Shown one piece after another: positions 61,599-64,000 of a stretch of DNA of 64,000 bases. Positions within the stretch are counted from its first letter, which is position 1. Every line of letters begins with the position of its first letter. The notes beneath the pieces are model-generated. The model was given only the letters and a program-made list of their open reading frames with translations, had not been told where the DNA came from and searched no databases. Made by a program: the position numbers and the translations under genes. Source of the stretch: an uncultured Pelagibacteraceae bacterium (GTDB taxonomy: Bacteria > Pseudomonadota > Alphaproteobacteria > Pelagibacterales > Pelagibacteraceae); the NCBI GenBank assembly GCA_902599575.1, contig CACKFS010000002.1, positions 1 through 64,000 on the forward strand, read 5' to 3'.

Positions 61599-62695
61599 GT
61601 TTAAGACCATACAGAGATATAAATAAAAAAAAGACAAAAGAAATAAAGGTTGGGGCTGTTAAAGTGGGAGGTAACAATCCCATATCTGTTCAATCGATGA
61701 CAAATACTTTAACTACTGATGTACCAGCTACAATTAGTCAGATAGAGAGTCTTGCAAATGAAGGTGCCGATCTTGTCAGAGTTTCATGTCCTGATGAAGG
61801 TTCAACTAAGTCTTTAAAAGAGATCTGCAAACACTCAAAAGTACCGATAATTGCCGATATACACTTTCATTATAAAAGAGCTTTAGAAGCAGCTGATAAT
61901 GGTGCAAAATGTTTAAGAATAAATCCTGGGAATATTGGATCTAAAGATAAACTTAAAGAAATTATAAAATCTGCAAAATATAACGACTGCTCAATAAGAA
62001 TTGGTGTCAACGCTGGTTCATTGGAGCATGATATCCTTGAAAAATATAAAGAACCTTGTCCAGAAGCTTTAGTAGATAGTGCTTTGAGAAATATAAAATT
62101 GATTGAGGATAATAATTTTGATCAAATAAAAGTTAGCGTCAAATCATCTGATGTATTCCTATCAGTTGCTGCATATAGACAGCTGTCAAAAAAAACTAAT
62201 TATCCTTTACATTTAGGTATTACAGAGTCTGGAAGCTTTATACCTGGAAGTGTAAAATCTTCTATAGGTTTAGGTGTTTTATTATTAGAGGGAATAGGTG
62301 ATACTATCAGAGTATCGCTTTCAGATGATCCGGTTAAAGAAATAAAAATTGGGAATGAAATATTAAAGTCACTCAACTTAAGGTCTAGAGGAGTAAAAAT
62401 TATATCTTGCCCCTCTTGTGCAAGACAAGGATTTGATGTCATTGAAATTGTAAAAAAACTTGAAGAAAAATTATCACATATAAAAACGCCAATAACTCTG
62501 TCGATTATTGGGTGTGTTGTTAATGGACCAGGAGAAGCTTCCCAGACTGAAATTGGTATTACTGGTGGCGGCAAGGACAGTAGCATGCTTTATCTCAACG
62601 GAATTCAAAACAAGAAAATTAAAAACGATGAAATAATATCTAAAGTAGTTTCAATTATAGAAAAAAAAGAAGCTGAAATAATAAATAAAAAATAA
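61595..62695 (+). CDS. ispG: 4-hydroxy-3-methylbut-2-enyl-diphosphate synthase (flavodoxin)
   Basis: Fe-S enzyme of the MEP isoprenoid pathway (366 residues). TIM-barrel half with [15 protein letters not shown], then the [4Fe-4S] domain with SCPSC and [16 protein letters not shown]. Gene order lysC-ispG-prfA-prmC is unusual compared with lysC-ptsP-prfA of many alphaproteobacteria. Followed by prfA after 3 bases. Confidence 0.95.
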   Translation: MSLRPYRDINKKKTKEIKVGAVKVGGNNPISVQSMTNTLTTDVPATISQIESLANEGADLVRVSCPDEGSTKSLKEICKHSKVPIIADIHFHYKRALEAADNGAKCLRINPGNIGSKDKLKEIIKSAKYNDCSIRIGVNAGSLEHDILEKYKEPCPEALVDSALRNIKLIEDNNFDQIKVSVKSSDVFLSVAAYRQLSKKTNYPLHLGITESGSFIPGSVKSSIGLGVLLLEGIGDTIRVSLSDDPVKEIKIGNEILKSLNLRSRGVKIISCPSCARQGFDVIEIVKKLEEKLSHIKTPITLSIIGCVVNGPGEASQTEIGITGGGKDSSMLYLNGIQNKKIKNDEIISKVVSIIEKKEAEIINKK

Positions 62696-62698
62696 ATA

Positions 62699-63775
62699 AT
62701 GATACCTGTTGATAAAGTAAGAGAGATCATCTCTAAACATAAAATATTAGAGAAAGAATTATCATCCGATAAAGTTGATAAAAAAAAATTTGCAAAAATT
62801 TCAAAAGAATATTCCGATTTAAATGAAATTTTGAATGACGCTAAACAATTTTTATCTTTTGATAAAACTGAAAGAGAATTAATCAAACTAATAGATGATA
62901 ATGAAACTGATCAAGAGATGAAAGAATTAGCAAAAGCTGAATTAGATGAACTTAATAAAAAAATAAAGATTAACGAAAAAAAATTAAAATTATTTTTACT
63001 TCCCAAAGATGATGCTGACAAAAAAAACGCAATTATAGAAATTCGAGCTGGTACGGGCGGCTTAGAAGCAAGTTTATTTGCTGCAGATTTGTTTAAAATG
63101 TATGAAAAAGTTAGCAACAAAAGAAAATGGTTATTAGAATTAATTAGTATTTCTAAAAGTGAGGCAGGTGGATTAAAAGAAGTTATAGCAAGTATCAAGG
63201 GACAAAATATATATTCATCATTAAAATTTGAAAGCGGAGTTCACAGAGTACAAAGAGTTCCTGAAACAGAAACTCAGGGAAGGGTTCATACATCAGCAGC
63301 TACTGTAGCAGTATTGCCTGAAGCAGAGGAAGTCGACGTTAAAATTGATGATAAGGATTTGAGAATTGATGTATTTAGAAGTAGTGGTCCTGGAGGCCAA
63401 AGCGTTAATACAACTGACTCTGCTGTTAGAATTACTCATATACCAACTGGCATAGTTGTAAGCCAACAAGATGAAAAATCTCAAATTAGAAATAAGGAAA
63501 AAGGTCTTAAAATCTTGAGATCAAGAATTTATGAATTTGAACGAAAAAAGTTAGAAGATGCAAGATCTAAAGATCGAAAAAATAAAATTGGCACTGGAGA
63601 TAGGTCTGAAAGAATAAGAACTTATAATTTTCCTCAAGGCAGGATAACCGACCATAGAATAAATTTAACTTTACACAAATTAGAAGAGTTTATGGAAGGT
63701 GAAATATTCGATGAAATTGTTGACAGCCTTAATTTACACGCTCAAGAGGAAGAACTTAAAGGTTTAGAAAAATGA
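62699..63775 (+). CDS. prfA: Peptide chain release factor 1
   Basis: Terminates translation at UAA and UAG (358 residues). The GGQ motif is in [20 protein letters not shown], and the stop-codon-reading tripeptide P-x-T is present in [13 protein letters not shown] and UAG stops are used here (for example UAG for the purine permease), consistent with RF1. prmC overlaps the stop by 4 bases, and PrmC methylates the GGQ glutamine. Confidence 0.96.
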   Translation: MIPVDKVREIISKHKILEKELSSDKVDKKKFAKISKEYSDLNEILNDAKQFLSFDKTERELIKLIDDNETDQEMKELAKAELDELNKKIKINEKKLKLFLLPKDDADKKNAIIEIRAGTGGLEASLFAADLFKMYEKVSNKRKWLLELISISKSEAGGLKEVIASIKGQNIYSSLKFESGVHRVQRVPETETQGRVHTSAATVAVLPEAEEVDVKIDDKDLRIDVFRSSGPGGQSVNTTDSAVRITHIPTGIVVSQQDEKSQIRNKEKGLKILRSRIYEFERKKLEDARSKDRKNKIGTGDRSERIRTYNFPQGRITDHRINLTLHKLEEFMEGEIFDEIVDSLNLHAQEEELKGLEK

Positions 63776-64000
63776 ATCTAATACAGGCACTTAATACTGG
63801 TTACAATTTATTAAAATCAAGCAAAATAAACAGTTATAAAATTGATACTGAAATTTTGCTGTCTGCAAGCTTAAAAATTTCTAAAGAAAAAATGATACTC
63901 AATCTAAATAAAGAAATTAGTTTTGAAGACTATGAAAATTTTTTAACAAAAATAAAAAGAAGAAAAGCAAATGAGCCTATTGCTTATATATTAAAAAAAA
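63772..64000 (+). CDS. prmC: Release-factor glutamine methyltransferase PrmC (partial, 3' end beyond window)
   Basis: The first 76 codons only; the frame is open to the window edge. The helical N-terminal domain ([17 protein letters not shown]) and [14 protein letters not shown] match the start of PrmC/HemK. The catalytic NPPY and SAM motifs lie beyond the window. It overlaps the prfA stop by 4 bases (ATGA), the usual partner arrangement. Confidence 0.85.
   Translation, partial: MNLIQALNTGYNLLKSSKINSYKIDTEILLSASLKISKEKMILNLNKEISFEDYENFLTKIKRRKANEPIAYILKK

Noticed and set aside
1-64000. CRISPR array, insertion sequence or prophage
   Set aside because: No regularly spaced repeats, transposase or integrase motifs, phage structural genes or abrupt compositional change were seen.

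Overview
The window is a compact, very AT-rich stretch of a free-living alphaproteobacterial chromosome, most like the SAR11/Pelagibacterales group. The reasons are low GC with A/T-filled wobble positions, spacers of mostly 0-100 bases, many 1-14 base gene overlaps, and alphaproteobacterial gene neighbourhoods: rpmH-rnpA-yidD-yidC, murA-DUF2948-hisD-infA, hisS-hisZ-hisG with short-form HisG, SRP RNA-dnaX-ybaB-recR, lptC-lptB beside kdsD and a NrnC-type RNase, GcrA, an F1-ATPase zeta (DUF1476) protein and membrane-anchored cytochrome c CycM. No insertion sequence, prophage, CRISPR array or integrase was seen, and no gene-free stretch exceeds 300 bases. The longest is about 234 bases, between csp and tRNA-His.

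Layout. 1-6.7 kb: zeta protein, a secreted nuclease, a lysozyme-like lipoprotein, an RND efflux pump with its adaptor, a sulfurtransferase and MsrA. 6.7-11 kb: a DMT permease, a base-excision glycosylase, a purine phosphoribosyltransferase facing a purine permease, a small lipoprotein and Hsp20. 11-18 kb (minus): rpmH-rnpA-yidD-yidC-argB-HAD nucleotidase-dapD-dapE-HDAC. 18-23.3 kb: a TVP38 protein, tRNA-Thr, two tiny basic proteins, dcd-murA-DUF2948-hisD-infA-tRNA-Phe and a cold-shock gene. 23.5-30.4 kb: tRNA-His-hisS-hisZ-hisG, three genes for nucleases or nuclease-like proteins (RmuC, an MGME1-like exonuclease, ExoI) and thioredoxin. 30.4-42.2 kb (minus): nrnC-kdsD-lptC-lptB-aroA, then rpsA-ihfB-pyrF-trpF-trpB-trpA-accD-folC. 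42.3-49.2 kb: an NDUFA9-like protein, a SHOCT protein, gcrA, an ABC-2 permease-argD-argF, cycM, kdsB-pheA. 49.2-57.8 kb: SRP RNA-dnaX-ybaB-recR, glcB, accA, secA. 57.9-64 kb: argJ, DUF1178, ubiG, lysC-ispG-prfA-prmC (cut by the window edge).

Together these genes cover arginine (argB, argJ, argD, argF), lysine/DAP (lysC, dapD, dapE), histidine, aromatic amino acid, LPS-Kdo, fatty-acid (accA, accD), isoprenoid and quinone synthesis, plus core translation, replication and secretion. It is mainly a housekeeping region. I found no obvious new defence or mobile system.

The observations most worth following are: (1) a co-directional trpF-trpB-trpA cassette whose proteins keep the core catalytic residues but have lost several near-invariant active-site motifs; (2) an AccA with a 51-residue C-terminal extension ending in a predicted membrane helix; (3) a 10-A run in dnaX where a slip in either direction gives a gamma-like product of about 405 residues; (4) tRNA-His without an encoded G-1 lying 5 bases before hisS, and SRP RNA lying 5 bases before dnaX; (5) a glcB gene without the glycine riboswitch reported for SAR11; (6) convergent genes that share a single TTAA as both stop codons. 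Comparisons with family consensus are from memory and need alignment.
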